A DNA stretch of 64,000 nucleotides from Geomonas silvestris (GTDB taxonomy: Bacteria > Desulfobacterota > Desulfuromonadia > Geobacterales > Geobacteraceae): NCBI RefSeq assembly GCF_014193515.1, contig NZ_BLXX01000001.1, positions 682,001 to 746,000 of the forward strand. The letters are read 5' to 3'. Made by a program: the position numbers and the translations under genes. The notes under the pieces are model-generated. The model was given only the letters and a program-made list of their open reading frames with translations. It had not been told where the DNA came from and did not search any database. Shown here piece after piece: positions 8,669 through 17,838 of the stretch; positions within the stretch are counted from its first letter, which is position 1; each line of letters opens with the position of its first letter.

Positions 8669-9886
8669 TTAGGAACTGTGGTCGAGACGCTGCTCGGACT
8701 TCATGATCTCACTCATGACGCAGGTGGCGTAGGAGCCGCGGGGGAGCGCGAAGGAGACCACGAGGTCGCCTCCCTCCTCGACGATCTCGACGCCGCTCAG
8801 CGGCACGCGCAGGGGGCGCCGCTCCCCTTCCATGCGCAGCCCGCCGGAGAGGTCGAAGCTTGCCAGGGTGAGCACCTCGGCCGCCAGGAGTCCCTGCTCC
8901 AGCTCGCCCTGTCCCCCGGTCGCCTGCAGCATGGTGCAGCCGAACATCGGGCCGGTGGAGGAGATCTCGAAGCTGGCGGCGCGCGGCGCCTCGGCTGCGG
9001 CATCCTCGACCTTGAAGCAGGCGCCGTTGGCGTGTTTGAAAGCTATATCCCCCGTCTCGAGGGTGTCCAGCCGATCCAGGCGCGCCTCGACGACGCGGTC
9101 GAAGAGCGAGGACTGGAAGGCCGACAGGTAGAGGCGCTTCAGCCGGGGCTGCGCCGCGTGGAAGGCCCGGGCGAAGTCGTCGGGGCGCTGCAGCAGCCGG
9201 CCGATGATCTCGCGCTCGGTCCGGCAGTAGCCGGGGAAGAGCTCCAGGCTCTGGGCCAGGTCGCCGCGCCGGTATGCCTCGATCGCCTCGCGCCAGCGCT
9301 CGTCGCTCACCTGGGCGGAGTCGCCGATGAGGACGTCGATGGCCCCGCGGTAGTCGCCGCGCAGCATCGCGGCTCCGATCTCCTGCGAGTTTCCCTGGAC
9401 GCCGTAGCGCTGCGACCCGAAGCGGTTGGGGACGCCGCGCTTCTCCAGGATGGCGAGGGTCTGCTGCGCCCGCTCCAGTGCGGCCGGCTCGACCCCGCGC
9501 ACCCGGATCCGGAAGCGGTTACCCTTGAGGTGTCCAAGCCTCAGCTTGTTGCCGTGTTTGGCGGCGCTTACCACCGTGACTCCGGGGATGGCGAGGGCGA
9601 GCACCTTGTCCGGGCTCACCCGCGGGATGGAGACGAACTGCCGGGTGATGCCGACGGAGTCCTTCATCCCGGCGTAGCCCAGGTCGCGCTCCTGGACACC
9701 GAGGGCCTTGGCGAGACGTCGCAGCATTTCCAGGGTGGTGATGCCGCGCTTCTCGATCCAGGCGAAGCAGTGTTCGCCCAGCCCGCTGGGAAGGTAGGCC
9801 GGGACCTCCTCGACCTCGAAGTCCTCGGGACTCCCCTTGATGCTCCCACCGGTTCCCGGTATCTCCGCGGTCAGATATCGCTGCAC
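8669..9886 (-). CDS. truD: tRNA pseudouridine(13) synthase TruD
   Basis: Converts U13 of certain tRNAs to pseudouridine. The N-terminus has GGSIKGSPEDFEVEEVP. The family signature GYAGMKD (Asp ~75, the catalytic aspartate by family comparison) is followed by ITRQ, and NRFGSQRYG in the middle is also typical of TruD. I choose the GTG at 9886 (405 residues) because AAGGGGAGG lies just before it; ATGs at 9925/9922 would add 12-13 residues with a poorer site. The protein is longer than the E. coli enzyme (349). First of a minus-strand run truD - DUF294 - ispE - tRNA-Gln. Confidence 0.93.
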   Translation of the reverse strand: MQRYLTAEIPGTGGSIKGSPEDFEVEEVPAYLPSGLGEHCFAWIEKRGITTLEMLRRLAKALGVQERDLGYAGMKDSVGITRQFVSIPRVSPDKVLALAIPGVTVVSAAKHGNKLRLGHLKGNRFRIRVRGVEPAALERAQQTLAILEKRGVPNRFGSQRYGVQGNSQEIGAAMLRGDYRGAIDVLIGDSAQVSDERWREAIEAYRRGDLAQSLELFPGYCRTEREIIGRLLQRPDDFARAFHAAQPRLKRLYLSAFQSSLFDRVVEARLDRLDTLETGDIAFKHANGACFKVEDAAAEAPRAASFEISSTGPMFGCTMLQATGGQGELEQGLLAAEVLTLASFDLSGGLRMEGERRPLRVPLSGVEIVEEGGDLVVSFALPRGSYATCVMSEIMKSEQRLDHSS

Positions 9887-10082
9887 CCGCCCTCCCCTTG
9901 CCGTCGATTTGAACCGCCGCATCATACCTGCTACGCTGCTCTCTTTCAAGGATTTCCTGAGAGTTATTAAACCTGGCGCCGAGCGGAGCACTACTCTTTC
10001 GGCGCAGACGCCGGGCAGAGTCTACACAATCAAGGTTCGTACTGACGCTCCGAAAAGATGGGGAATGGCTGACAAACCTTTT

Positions 10083-10207
10083 TTTAGCCACGAAGGCACG
10101 GAGGTCACGGAGAACGGCTGGAACGATGAAGACAAGAAGCCGGGACTCTCATTGCCAAATGCTCTGCAGTTGGTTTTCTCCGTGAACTCCGTGACTCCGT
10201 GGCATAA
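10083..10207. repeat. Intergenic inverted-repeat element (CACGGAG type)
   Basis: Left arm 10083-10114 (TTTAGCCACGAAGG, then CACGGAGGTCACGGAGAA) and right arm 10175-10207 (TTCTCCGTGAACTCC, then GTGACTCCGTGGCATAA) are imperfect reverse complements of about 32 bp flanking ~60 bp. The arms share the GCCAC...CACGGAGAA core with the element at 17064-17275. It lies in the 503-bp gap between truD and the glutamate dehydrogenase gene. The rest of that gap holds only a possible -10 (TATACT, 10343-10348). Confidence 0.75.
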
Positions 10208-10389
10208 ATCAACCCGCTGCACTCAGTACGACGTCTCAACCTCGCGTACTGCGCCGCCGGGTCAGGATGGACGAGTTTACTTTGAGTAAACTTTTTTGCC
10301 ATGTAAGTAAAATTCGTGTAAACAAAATCCGAAAAGCGCTGTTATACTATCGCGCAGAACGGCTCAACACGACCGGAAAGGGGTACATC

Positions 10390-13353
10390 ATGGGTAGCAC
10401 CGCAGCAACGAGTAAAGACAGACACGCCGAAATCCTCGCCAACCGGAAATGGCTCAAAGAGCAGCTCAATCCCTATTTCTTCACCGCAATGCAGGACGAA
10501 CCGGAAGCGCTCAAGATCCTGGAGCGCGAACTCGGCTCCTTGCAGTACAACCGCCGGCTGATCCTGGCGGACCGCAAAAAGACCCTGGTGCTCGCCCGGG
10601 TCAACGCTCCCGGGTCGCTCTACGACACGCTGCGCAACTTCCCGGACATGGAAATCTCCTACGCGATGATCTCGCACTCGGAGGGGGAACTGCCGGGGAT
10701 GGAACGCTCGCTGGAGATCCAGCGCTTCGAGTTCGACCGCAAATCCAACGGCGACATCCTCGGCTGGAAGGACGTCGAGATCCCCGCGAAGATCACCCGC
10801 GAGGTGGCGAGAGACCTCAGGAAGCACTACCCCGAGTTCGACATGAAGGAGTTGGACCGGCTTTTGCGCATCCTGTGGCTCAACAACGAAGACTACGTAC
10901 GGGTCTCCTCGCCGCTTAGGGTGGCGCAGGTGCTGCAACTGTTCCAGAAGGCCGGCCGCAGCGGCGGCATCTACCTCTACGTGGAACCGACCATCAACCC
11001 CTTGGAGTCGCGGGTGCACTTCGCGGTCGGCAACCCGCCCCAGAAGGAGTTCCTGCTCCAGCTCATGGAGGTGTTCAACCGCCTCGACCTGGGGGTGAAC
11101 CGCGCCTACTGCCTCACCATCTCAAACGGCGTGCACCCCTACTTCCTGGGGACCTTCTACGTCAGGCGCCGCTCCGGCGAGGTCCTGGCACCGGGTTCCG
11201 AACTCTACACCCGCCTGCAGCAGGAACTCTACAACTCCCAGATCATCGCCACCAAGGGGTACACCTACCGCGAGTTCGTCACCACCGGGGTCATGACCGG
11301 CGAGGAGGCGAGCCTCGCCAATGCGTTCATCGCCTTTTGCCACAGTAACCTCGCCCACAACCGGCCGGACCGCTTCGGCCTGGACGACGTGCAGAACGCC
11401 TTCCACCTGCACCCTGAGATGGCCCTGCAACTGGTGAAGCTCTTCCGGGCACGCTTCGACCCGGCGCTCAAAAACCGCGAGGAGGTCTACCGCACTACGC
11501 TTAAGGAGACCACCAAGGCGGTCACCGGCTACAACACGGGGCACCGCTACCTGGACGAGGTGCGTCGCGCCATCTACCGCTGCTGCCTGATCTTCATCAC
11601 CCACACCCTGAAGACCAACTTCTTCGTCCTGGAAAAACAGGCGCTCGCCTTCAGGCTGGATCCCGGTTACCTGAAGGAGTTGGGCCCTGAGTTCACCTCG
11701 GACCTGCCGCCGGCGACCCCTTTCCGGGTCACCTTCTTCTTCAGCCGCTTCGGCTTCGGCTACCACATCGGCTTCTCCGATATCGCCCGCGGCGGTTGGC
11801 GCACCGTCATCGCCCGCAACTCCGACGACTTCATCACCAACGCGAACACGATCTTCCGCGAGAACTTCGTGCTGGCGCACACCCAGCACCTGAAGAACAA
11901 GGACATCTACGAGGGGGGCTCCAAACTGGTCCTGATCCTCGACTCGGCCGACCTGCAACGAAGCGGCGAGCGGGACATGGAGAACTGGCGCCTGTACAAG
12001 CTGCAGCACGGGGTGACCAACTCCTTCCTGGACATCTTCGTGACCCAGGACGGCGTCGCCAAGAACCCGAACGTGGTGGACTACTACCGCGAGGACGAGC
12101 CGATCGAGCTCGGGCCGGACGAGAACATGCACGACCTCATGATCGAGAACATCGCCCGCATCTCCAAGCGGCGCGGCTACATCCTCGGCATCGGCATCAT
12201 GTCCAGCAAGGCGGTGGGGATCAACCACAAGGAGTACGGGGTCACCTCGGCCGGGGTGGTCAAGTTCGCCGAGATCACCATGAAGGAGCTGGGGATCGAC
12301 ATCTACAAGGACCCCTTCTCGCTGAAGCTGACCGGCGGCCCCAACGGGGACGTGGCGGGGAATGCCCTGCGCATCCTCCTGGAGCGCTCTCCCAAGGTTG
12401 CGGTGCGCCTGATCCTGGACGGCACCGCGGCGCTCTACGACCCGAAGGGGGCCGACCGCGGCGAGCTCGCCAAGGTGGTGTTGAAGGCCGACCTGGACGC
12501 CTTCAACCCCGAGGCGCTCAACCCCGGCGGCTTCATGATCTTCCGAAGCGGCAGCAGGCGCGAAGGGCTGCGCGAGCTGTACCGCAAGGTGAGCCGCAAT
12601 GACAAAGGGATCGTCGAGGAGTGGCTTTCCACCGACGAGTTCTCCCGGGCCTATGCGAGCCTCCCCTTCAGTGTCGAGGCCGACCTGTTCATCCCTGCGG
12701 GCGGGCGCCCGGAGACTATCGACAAGGACAACTGGAGCAACTACCTGAAGGCGGACGGCACCCCGTCCACGCCGGCCGTCATCGAGGGGGCCAACTCCTT
12801 CATCACCCCGGAGGCGCGCATCCAGCTGCAGAACAAAGGGGTCATCATCATGCGCGACGCCTCGGCCAACAAGTGCGGGGTGATCTCCTCCTCCTACGAG
12901 ATCATCGCGAACCTGCTTTTGTCCGAGGACGAGTTCCTGGCCGAGAAGGAGCGCTACGTCAACGACGTGCTGGAGATCCTGGAGCAGCGGGCCGCCGACG
13001 AGGCGCGTCTCATCCTGAAGCGGCGCCGCGAGAACCCGGGCGTTTTGTGCACCGAGATCTCCGATTCGCTCAGTACCGAGATCAACGAGCACTACGCGAT
13101 GATCTACAAGTTCTTCCAGAACCGTCCGCAGCTCTGCCTGCAGCCGGTCTACCGTCGGGCTATCCTGGCGCACCTCCCCAAGATGTTGCGCGAGGAGCAG
13201 AGGTTTGCGCGTCGCATCAAGAACCTGCCGGTCAAGTACCTGTTCGCGATCCTGGCGGCGGAGATCGGCTCGTCGCTCGTCTACCGCGGCGACAAAGAGG
13301 CGGACTTCGAGGCGACGATCAAGGGACACCTGCTGAGGACGTTCCCGGAGTAA
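10390..13353 (+). CDS. NAD-specific glutamate dehydrogenase, large type
   Basis: 987 residues from the ATG at 10390, preceded by GGAAAGGGG. It oxidatively deaminates glutamate to 2-oxoglutarate and ammonium with NAD+. The N-terminal ~480 residues form a large regulatory region. The catalytic part follows, with EGGSKLVLIL near residue 510 (substrate site), a dinucleotide loop GGPNGDVAGN near residue 648, and late motifs EGANSFITPEAR and DASANKCGV shared by the glutamate dehydrogenase superfamily. Length places it between the 50-kDa and the 180-kDa classes. It stands alone between two inverted-repeat elements. A possible -10 hexamer lies at 10343-10348. Confidence 0.9.
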   Translation: MGSTAATSKDRHAEILANRKWLKEQLNPYFFTAMQDEPEALKILERELGSLQYNRRLILADRKKTLVLARVNAPGSLYDTLRNFPDMEISYAMISHSEGELPGMERSLEIQRFEFDRKSNGDILGWKDVEIPAKITREVARDLRKHYPEFDMKELDRLLRILWLNNEDYVRVSSPLRVAQVLQLFQKAGRSGGIYLYVEPTINPLESRVHFAVGNPPQKEFLLQLMEVFNRLDLGVNRAYCLTISNGVHPYFLGTFYVRRRSGEVLAPGSELYTRLQQELYNSQIIATKGYTYREFVTTGVMTGEEASLANAFIAFCHSNLAHNRPDRFGLDDVQNAFHLHPEMALQLVKLFRARFDPALKNREEVYRTTLKETTKAVTGYNTGHRYLDEVRRAIYRCCLIFITHTLKTNFFVLEKQALAFRLDPGYLKELGPEFTSDLPPATPFRVTFFFSRFGFGYHIGFSDIARGGWRTVIARNSDDFITNANTIFRENFVLAHTQHLKNKDIYEGGSKLVLILDSADLQRSGERDMENWRLYKLQHGVTNSFLDIFVTQDGVAKNPNVVDYYREDEPIELGPDENMHDLMIENIARISKRRGYILGIGIMSSKAVGINHKEYGVTSAGVVKFAEITMKELGIDIYKDPFSLKLTGGPNGDVAGNALRILLERSPKVAVRLILDGTAALYDPKGADRGELAKVVLKADLDAFNPEALNPGGFMIFRSGSRREGLRELYRKVSRNDKGIVEEWLSTDEFSRAYASLPFSVEADLFIPAGGRPETIDKDNWSNYLKADGTPSTPAVIEGANSFITPEARIQLQNKGVIIMRDASANKCGVISSSYEIIANLLLSEDEFLAEKERYVNDVLEILEQRAADEARLILKRRRENPGVLCTEISDSLSTEINEHYAMIYKFFQNRPQLCLQPVYRRAILAHLPKMLREEQRFARRIKNLPVKYLFAILAAEIGSSLVYRGDKEADFEATIKGHLLRTFPE

Positions 13354-13357
13354 AAAC

Positions 13358-13629
13358 GTTCACCGCAAAGAGCGAAGGCAAAGAAAAGCGTTCACCGCAA
13401 AGACGCGAAGAACGCAAAGAAAACGATAAAACGTAAAACACACAAAACTGACACAGAAACTGGTTCGGCCTTCAACCGCTTGCGGAAGAAGGCCGAACTC
13501 GTTTATCGACGCTCGTGCTGTTTCGTGGCTGTCCGGTTTGCCCTATTCCTGAAGTGGCTTGCCGATTCTCCCCTTCCAGGTGTGGTGTTGCTTTGCCTTT
13601 CCTTCGCGTTCTTTGCGTCTTTGCGGTGA
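13358..13629. repeat. Composite inverted-repeat element (CGCAAAGACGC type), MITE-like
   Basis: Arms of about 30 bp, TCACCGCAAAGACGC plus GAAGAACGC (13393-13426) and its reverse complement at 13597-13629, differ at only a few positions. A shorter copy of the left arm precedes it at 13358-13383. Inside is an 11-bp hairpin with GTTCGGCCTTC and GAAGGCCGAAC (about 13464-13498). The element fills nearly the whole gap between the glutamate dehydrogenase stop and the trmB stop, so it may act as a terminator or RNA-stabilising structure for two convergent transcripts. No transposase or clear target-site duplication is visible. Confidence 0.75.
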
Positions 13630-13637
13630 GAGGGATT

Positions 13638-14306
13638 CTAAGCGACGTTCAGCGCGAGGTTCCCGGTTTCGGTAGCCTCCTCCTTGCACACCTTGTAGTG
13701 CACGAAGTAGATCTCCTTCCCTTCGGCCATGAACTTGCGCATGTACTTGGAGCGGTGATACCCGGGGAAGTCGTGCCGGTACAGGTCGGGGGCGAACTGG
13801 TTTTTAAGCCCCGCAACATCGGGGAGGAAGTTGGACACGTCCTCGCCGTAGTCGACGAAATCGGTCGCGAAGTAGAAGTCGGCACCGTCCTTGAGGTACG
13901 GGAGCAGGAACTCGACGAACTCCTGCTGCACCAGGCGCCTTTTGCGGTGGCGCTTCTTGGGCCAGGGATCCGGGCAGTTGATGTACACGGCGGATAGACT
14001 ATCCTTGGCGATCCGCTCGGTGATGAAGCCGCGCGCCTCGTCGCGCAACACGCGCACGTTGGTTACGCCGTGCCGGTCCAGGCGCCGGCAGGTCTTGTAG
14101 CACCCCTTGTTGTAGAAATCGATGGCGATGAAGTTGGTCTCCGGCTTCTCCAGCGCGGTCTGCAGCATGAAATCGCCGACCCCGCAGCCGATTTCCAGGG
14201 CCAGCGGCCGGTCGTTGCCGAAGATGGCGGCCCAGTCCGACTGGCTTCCGAGATCCTCGAGTTTAAGGTAGTTGGGTGATTCGATCTGAATGAAAGATTG
14301 CGTCAT
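13638..14306 (-). CDS. trmB: tRNA (guanine-N7)-methyltransferase
   Basis: Methylates G46 in the tRNA variable loop using S-adenosylmethionine. 222 residues from the ATG at 14306, preceded by GAGGGACAG; the frame is open further upstream without a good site. The SAM-binding motif is [11 protein letters not shown] near residue 40. The family signature [15 protein letters not shown] follows near residue 115, with basic residues for tRNA contact, and ATDFVDYG comes later. Length fits the family. It converges on the glutamate dehydrogenase gene across the inverted-repeat element. Confidence 0.95.
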   Translation of the reverse strand: MTQSFIQIESPNYLKLEDLGSQSDWAAIFGNDRPLALEIGCGVGDFMLQTALEKPETNFIAIDFYNKGCYKTCRRLDRHGVTNVRVLRDEARGFITERIAKDSLSAVYINCPDPWPKKRHRKRRLVQQEFVEFLLPYLKDGADFYFATDFVDYGEDVSNFLPDVAGLKNQFAPDLYRHDFPGYHRSKYMRKFMAEGKEIYFVHYKVCKEEATETGNLALNVA

Positions 14307-14561
14307 CTGTCCCTCGTGCTGATTTTTTCGGGCTGCACCATAGCACAGCTTGTACCGGTCGGTGAAGGGAAGAATGCAGATGTGAGGCAGATTTCCGTAG
14401 TGAGGCGATCTTTCGCCCGAAAGGTCCGGACGAGCCTCCCGCAAGGGGTAGAAGAGCCCTGAGCGCCGCTCTTGGGGTCGGGGCAGCGGGATGCACCCTG
14501 CACCGAATGTGTGACCACCACCGATCGCAAATGCAAAGTTAATTAATATTTCACGCTTTTC

Positions 14562-14590
14562 TTGCCATACCGGGCATTGTATGCTAAGTA
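14562..14590 (+). promoter_or_regulatory. Possible sigma-70 promoter of the helicase gene
   Basis: TTGCCA (14562-14567), 17 bases, TAAGTA (14585-14590), in an AT-rich stretch. It is about 40 bp before the ATG at 14632. The rest of the 325-bp divergent gap (14307-14631) shows nothing else I can name; a trmB promoter must also be there. Confidence 0.4.
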
Positions 14591-14631
14591 TATCCTCTTG
14601 AAATAACGACAAGATGAGGCAACCAGCTACC

Positions 14632-16062
14632 ATGAAATTCATCGAACTGCCGATTCCGGCCGAGGTCCTGAAGGGGATCGAGGATACCGGGTTCACCGAC
14701 TGCACCCCCATTCAGGAAAAAGCACTCCCGATCTCGCTCTCCGGCAAGGACGTCGCAGGCCAGGCCCAGACGGGGACCGGCAAGACCGCGGCTTTCCTGA
14801 TCTCCGTGTTCACCCGCCTTTTGAACCAGCCGAAAACCGGAGGGGCCCACCACCCGCGGGCGCTCATCCTGGCGCCGACCCGCGAGCTGGTGGTGCAGAT
14901 CGAAAAGGACGCCCAGGCTCTGGGACGTCACGCCGGTTTCACCATCCAGGCCATCTACGGCGGCGTCGACTACATGAAACAGCGCGACGCCCTGAAGGCG
15001 GGCGCGGACGTGGTCATCGGCACCCCGGGGCGCCTCATCGACTACCTGAAGCAGAAGGTCTACTCCCTTAAGGACATCGAGGCCCTGGTCATCGACGAGG
15101 CGGACCGGATGTTCGACATGGGGTTCATCGCCGACCTGCGCTACATCCTGCGCAAGCTCCCCACCTACGACAAACGCCAGAACCTCCTCTTCTCGGCGAC
15201 GCTCAACACCCGGGTCATGGAACTCGCCTACGAGTTCATGAACATGCCGGAGAAGGTATCGGTTACCCCGGAGCAGATGACGGCGGAGCGGGTCGAGCAG
15301 GTGCTCTACCACGTGGCACGCAAGGAGAAGTTCCCGCTGCTTTTGGGCCTTTTGCGCAAGGTGGGGATGGAGCGCACCATGATCTTCGTGAACACCAAGC
15401 GCGAGGCGGAGTACCTGCAGGACCGACTGAACGCCAACGAGTTCCCCGCCAAGGTGATCTCAGGCGACGTCGAGCAGCGAAAGCGCCTGAAGATCCTGGC
15501 CGATTTCAAGGCCGGCACGCTCCCGATCATGATCGCCACCGACGTCGCCTCCCGCGGCATCCACATCGACGGTGTGACCCACGTGATCAACTACGACCTC
15601 CCGCAGGACAGCGAGGACTACGTGCACCGCATCGGCCGCACCGCCCGCGCCGGAGCAGAGGGGATGGCGATCTCGTTTGCCGATGAGGACGGGGCCTTCT
15701 ACCTGGAGGGGATCCAGGAGTTCATCAAGCAGAAGATCCCGACCGAGTGGGCCGAAGACGACATGTTCGTCCACGACTACAAGAGGACCAAGCGCCCGCC
15801 GCCCAGCGAGAAGCCGACCCGCGACAAGGGGGGGAGATCGGGAAGCAAGTCCGGCGGAAAAGACGCCGGCAGAGGCCGCAGCCGCAGCGAGAAGCCCGCC
15901 GCAAAATCCGCCGCCCCCGCCGAGAAGGGAGCAAGTCCGGCCGAGGCCGCAAACGGCGCGTCCGGCGACGCGGGAGCCGAAGCGGCGCAGAAGCGCACCC
16001 GGCGGCGCCGCCGTTCCTCAAAGCCGAAGTCAGACCAGCCCACGGAGCAGAAACCCGAGTAA
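14632..16062 (+). CDS. rhlB: DEAD-box RNA helicase, RhlB-like
   Basis: ATP-dependent RNA helicase; RhlB-type enzymes unwind RNA for degradosomes and in cold or ribosome assembly roles. The helicase core shows a Q motif (GFTDCTPIQ), motif I AQTGTGKT (about 45-52), PTRELV, motif II DEAD near 155, SAT (motif III) and [10 protein letters not shown] (motif VI). The last ~100 residues are a basic, low-complexity tail of Lys/Arg/Ser/Ala/Pro, probably an RNA-binding or protein-docking tail. I chose ATG 14632 (476 residues, starting MKFIELPIP) over ATG 14614; neither site is strong. Its stop overlaps the start of the WYL regulator by one base, so the two are translationally coupled. Confidence 0.9.
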   Translation: MKFIELPIPAEVLKGIEDTGFTDCTPIQEKALPISLSGKDVAGQAQTGTGKTAAFLISVFTRLLNQPKTGGAHHPRALILAPTRELVVQIEKDAQALGRHAGFTIQAIYGGVDYMKQRDALKAGADVVIGTPGRLIDYLKQKVYSLKDIEALVIDEADRMFDMGFIADLRYILRKLPTYDKRQNLLFSATLNTRVMELAYEFMNMPEKVSVTPEQMTAERVEQVLYHVARKEKFPLLLGLLRKVGMERTMIFVNTKREAEYLQDRLNANEFPAKVISGDVEQRKRLKILADFKAGTLPIMIATDVASRGIHIDGVTHVINYDLPQDSEDYVHRIGRTARAGAEGMAISFADEDGAFYLEGIQEFIKQKIPTEWAEDDMFVHDYKRTKRPPPSEKPTRDKGGRSGSKSGGKDAGRGRSRSEKPAAKSAAPAEKGASPAEAANGASGDAGAEAAQKRTRRRRRSSKPKSDQPTEQKPE

Positions 16063-17066
16063 TGGGAGTCGGCCGTCCTGCCAAAAAGTACTCGCAGGCG
16101 GGTCGCATCCACGATGTGATCCGCCTGATCGAGGCACGTCACGGCATCACCCTCGACGAACTCGCCGAAGAGACCGACGTCAACCGGCGCACCATCCAGC
16201 GCGACCTCGGCGCCATCGAGGAGGCGGGTTACCCGCTCATCTCGGATTGGGAAGACGGCGTCAAGGTCTTCCGGTTCCTCACCCGCTTCAAAGACGTCCC
16301 CCCCATCAGTTTCACCCTCCAGGAGCTGATGACCCTTTCCCTGTTGCGCTCCCAGCTCGACCTTTTGAACGGCACCCCATTTCTCGAGGAGATGCAGAGC
16401 GTTTTCCGCAAGGTGAACTCCGTGCTCCCGCCGCGCCTCGCCGCGCACATGGAGCGCATCGCCGACGTCGCCCACCCGCTCTTGCAGGGAAAGCGCGACT
16501 ACCGTAAGTCCGCCCAGCCCCTCGCCCTGATCCGCCACGCCCTTTTGCACCAGCAGGGGATCACGCTAAGCTACCGCTCCTCCGGGCGCGACGCATCGGA
16601 AAGCTACCGCGTCGACCCCTACACCCTTGTCTTCCAGAAAGGGGGGATCTACCTGTTGGGTTATGCCCACAACCGCAAGGCCCTGCGCACCTTTGCGGTG
16701 GAGCGGATCGTCTCGGTCGAACCGGAAAAGGAGCGTTTCGAGATACCGGAGGGGTTCAACGCGGCACAGGCCCTGGAAGGCGCCTTCGGGATCGTGGCAG
16801 AGGCGCCCCAAGAGGTGCGGGTCCGTTTCGGCAAGAACGTCGCCTATACCATCAGGGACCGGGTCTGGCACGCCTCGCAGAAGATCGAGGAGCTCGAGGA
16901 CGGCGGGGTGCTGCTCTCGTTCCGGGCGGGTGGGAAGCTGGAGATCCTCTCCTGGCTGCGTTCCTATGGTGCGCAGGCGGAACTGCTCGCACCTGCGGAG
17001 TGGCGCACGGAACTGGCAGAAGAAACACGGGAGATGGCAAAGCTGTACCAGGGAGAAGCGATTTAG
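16062..17066 (+). CDS. WYL-domain transcriptional regulator
   Basis: 334 residues. A winged-HTH of the DeoR/HTH_11 type lies at about 10-65 (LDELAEETDVNRRTIQRDL). A WYL domain follows at about 150-230 (ITLSYRS, YRVDPYTLVFQKGGIYLLGY), then a C-terminal WCX-like domain. WYL proteins bind small ligands or nucleic acid and control DNA-repair, phage-defence or metabolic genes. Here the gene overlaps the helicase stop as TAATG, so the likely link is RNA metabolism or stress rather than defence; no defence genes are near. The start is fixed by the overlap. Confidence 0.88.
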   Translation: MGVGRPAKKYSQAGRIHDVIRLIEARHGITLDELAEETDVNRRTIQRDLGAIEEAGYPLISDWEDGVKVFRFLTRFKDVPPISFTLQELMTLSLLRSQLDLLNGTPFLEEMQSVFRKVNSVLPPRLAAHMERIADVAHPLLQGKRDYRKSAQPLALIRHALLHQQGITLSYRSSGRDASESYRVDPYTLVFQKGGIYLLGYAHNRKALRTFAVERIVSVEPEKERFEIPEGFNAAQALEGAFGIVAEAPQEVRVRFGKNVAYTIRDRVWHASQKIEELEDGGVLLSFRAGGKLEILSWLRSYGAQAELLAPAEWRTELAEETREMAKLYQGEAI

Positions 17067-17275
17067 CCACAGAGAGCACGGAGAAAACCAGGGTGTCTCG
17101 GCACGACGAGCTTCCTGCACGACAGCTACTCCGGAAAAAACCGCGTAAAACGTTTTCAAACGGTTCGACCTTCTGCGCTCGCGGGAGAGGCCGAAACGTT
17201 ATAGGAAGTCCTCGTTCCACCTCTGCAGTCGGTTCCTCTACCAAGCCTTCGACTTTCTCCGTGTCCTGCGTGGCT
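17064..17275. repeat. Intergenic inverted-repeat element (CACGGAG type), second copy
   Basis: Left arm 17064-17088 (TAGCCACAGAGAGCACGGAGAAAAC) and right arm 17254-17275 (TTTCTCCGTGTCCTGCGTGGCT) are imperfect reverse complements and share their core with the element at 10083-10207. The left arm begins at the very stop codon (TAG 17064-17066) of the WYL gene. An inner imperfect hairpin (about 17155-17202, GGTTCGACCTTC against GAGAGGCCGAAAC) resembles the inner hairpin at 13464-13498. Confidence 0.7.
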
Positions 17276-17296
17276 CCCTGGCAAAACCGGTTTTCC

Positions 17297-17815
17297 CTAC
17301 TTCCGGTCCAGCTCCCGGCGCACCGCTACGCCGATCTGCTCGAGGGTGTAGGGCTTCCCCACGTACGCCCCGCCACCGAGCTCCAGCAGGTCCTTCACCC
17401 TCTGCGACTCCGAAAAACCGCTGGCGATGATCGCCTTTTGCCCCGGCGCCACCTCGAGGATCCGAATATAGGTCTGCAAGCCGTCCATCCCGCCGGGCAT
17501 GATCATGTCCAGGATGACCAGGTCGGCTCCCGCCTGCTTCAGGTACTCGACGGCTGCCTCGCCGCTGGTCACCGTACTGACCCGGTACCCCAGCTTGCCG
17601 AGCATGTTCGCGGCAATCTGGCTCTGCTCGGGGGCATCGTCCACCACCAGTATCCGCTCGCTTCCCAGGTAGCTCTCCAGCGCCACCGGCCCGGTCGGTT
17701 CCACACTCTCCCCGCAGGCCGGCAGGTAGACCTCGATCAGGGTCCCCTCCCCTTCACGGCTTTTCAGATCTATATAACCGCCGTGGTCCTTCACGGTCGC
17801 CCAGATCACCGTCAT
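17297..17815 (-). pseudogene. Detached C-terminal part of the CHASE2 kinase: end of HATPase plus receiver domain
   Basis: 172 residues in a frame offset by one from the kinase upstream. It opens with TVIWATVKDHGGYIDLKS, which is the last strand and helix of a HATPase_c domain rather than a natural protein start. A complete receiver domain follows (VVDDAPE, phospho-acceptor Asp in LDMIMPGG, Lys in GKPYT). Adding one T to the four-T run (minus strand) at 17856-17859 joins it seamlessly to the kinase as FEPFFSKKALKRSGSGLGM. It may still be made if translation restarts at ATG 17815. Otherwise it is the dead end of a frameshifted gene, or an error in the assembly. Confidence 0.8.
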
Positions 17816-17838
17816 GCCGAGTCCGGAACCGCTGCGTT

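Noticed and set aside
11122-13329. 735-codon minus-strand frame opposite the glutamate dehydrogenase gene
   Set aside because: Low-complexity shadow translation (Val/Leu/Gly/Asp/Arg), no ribosome site, no domain.
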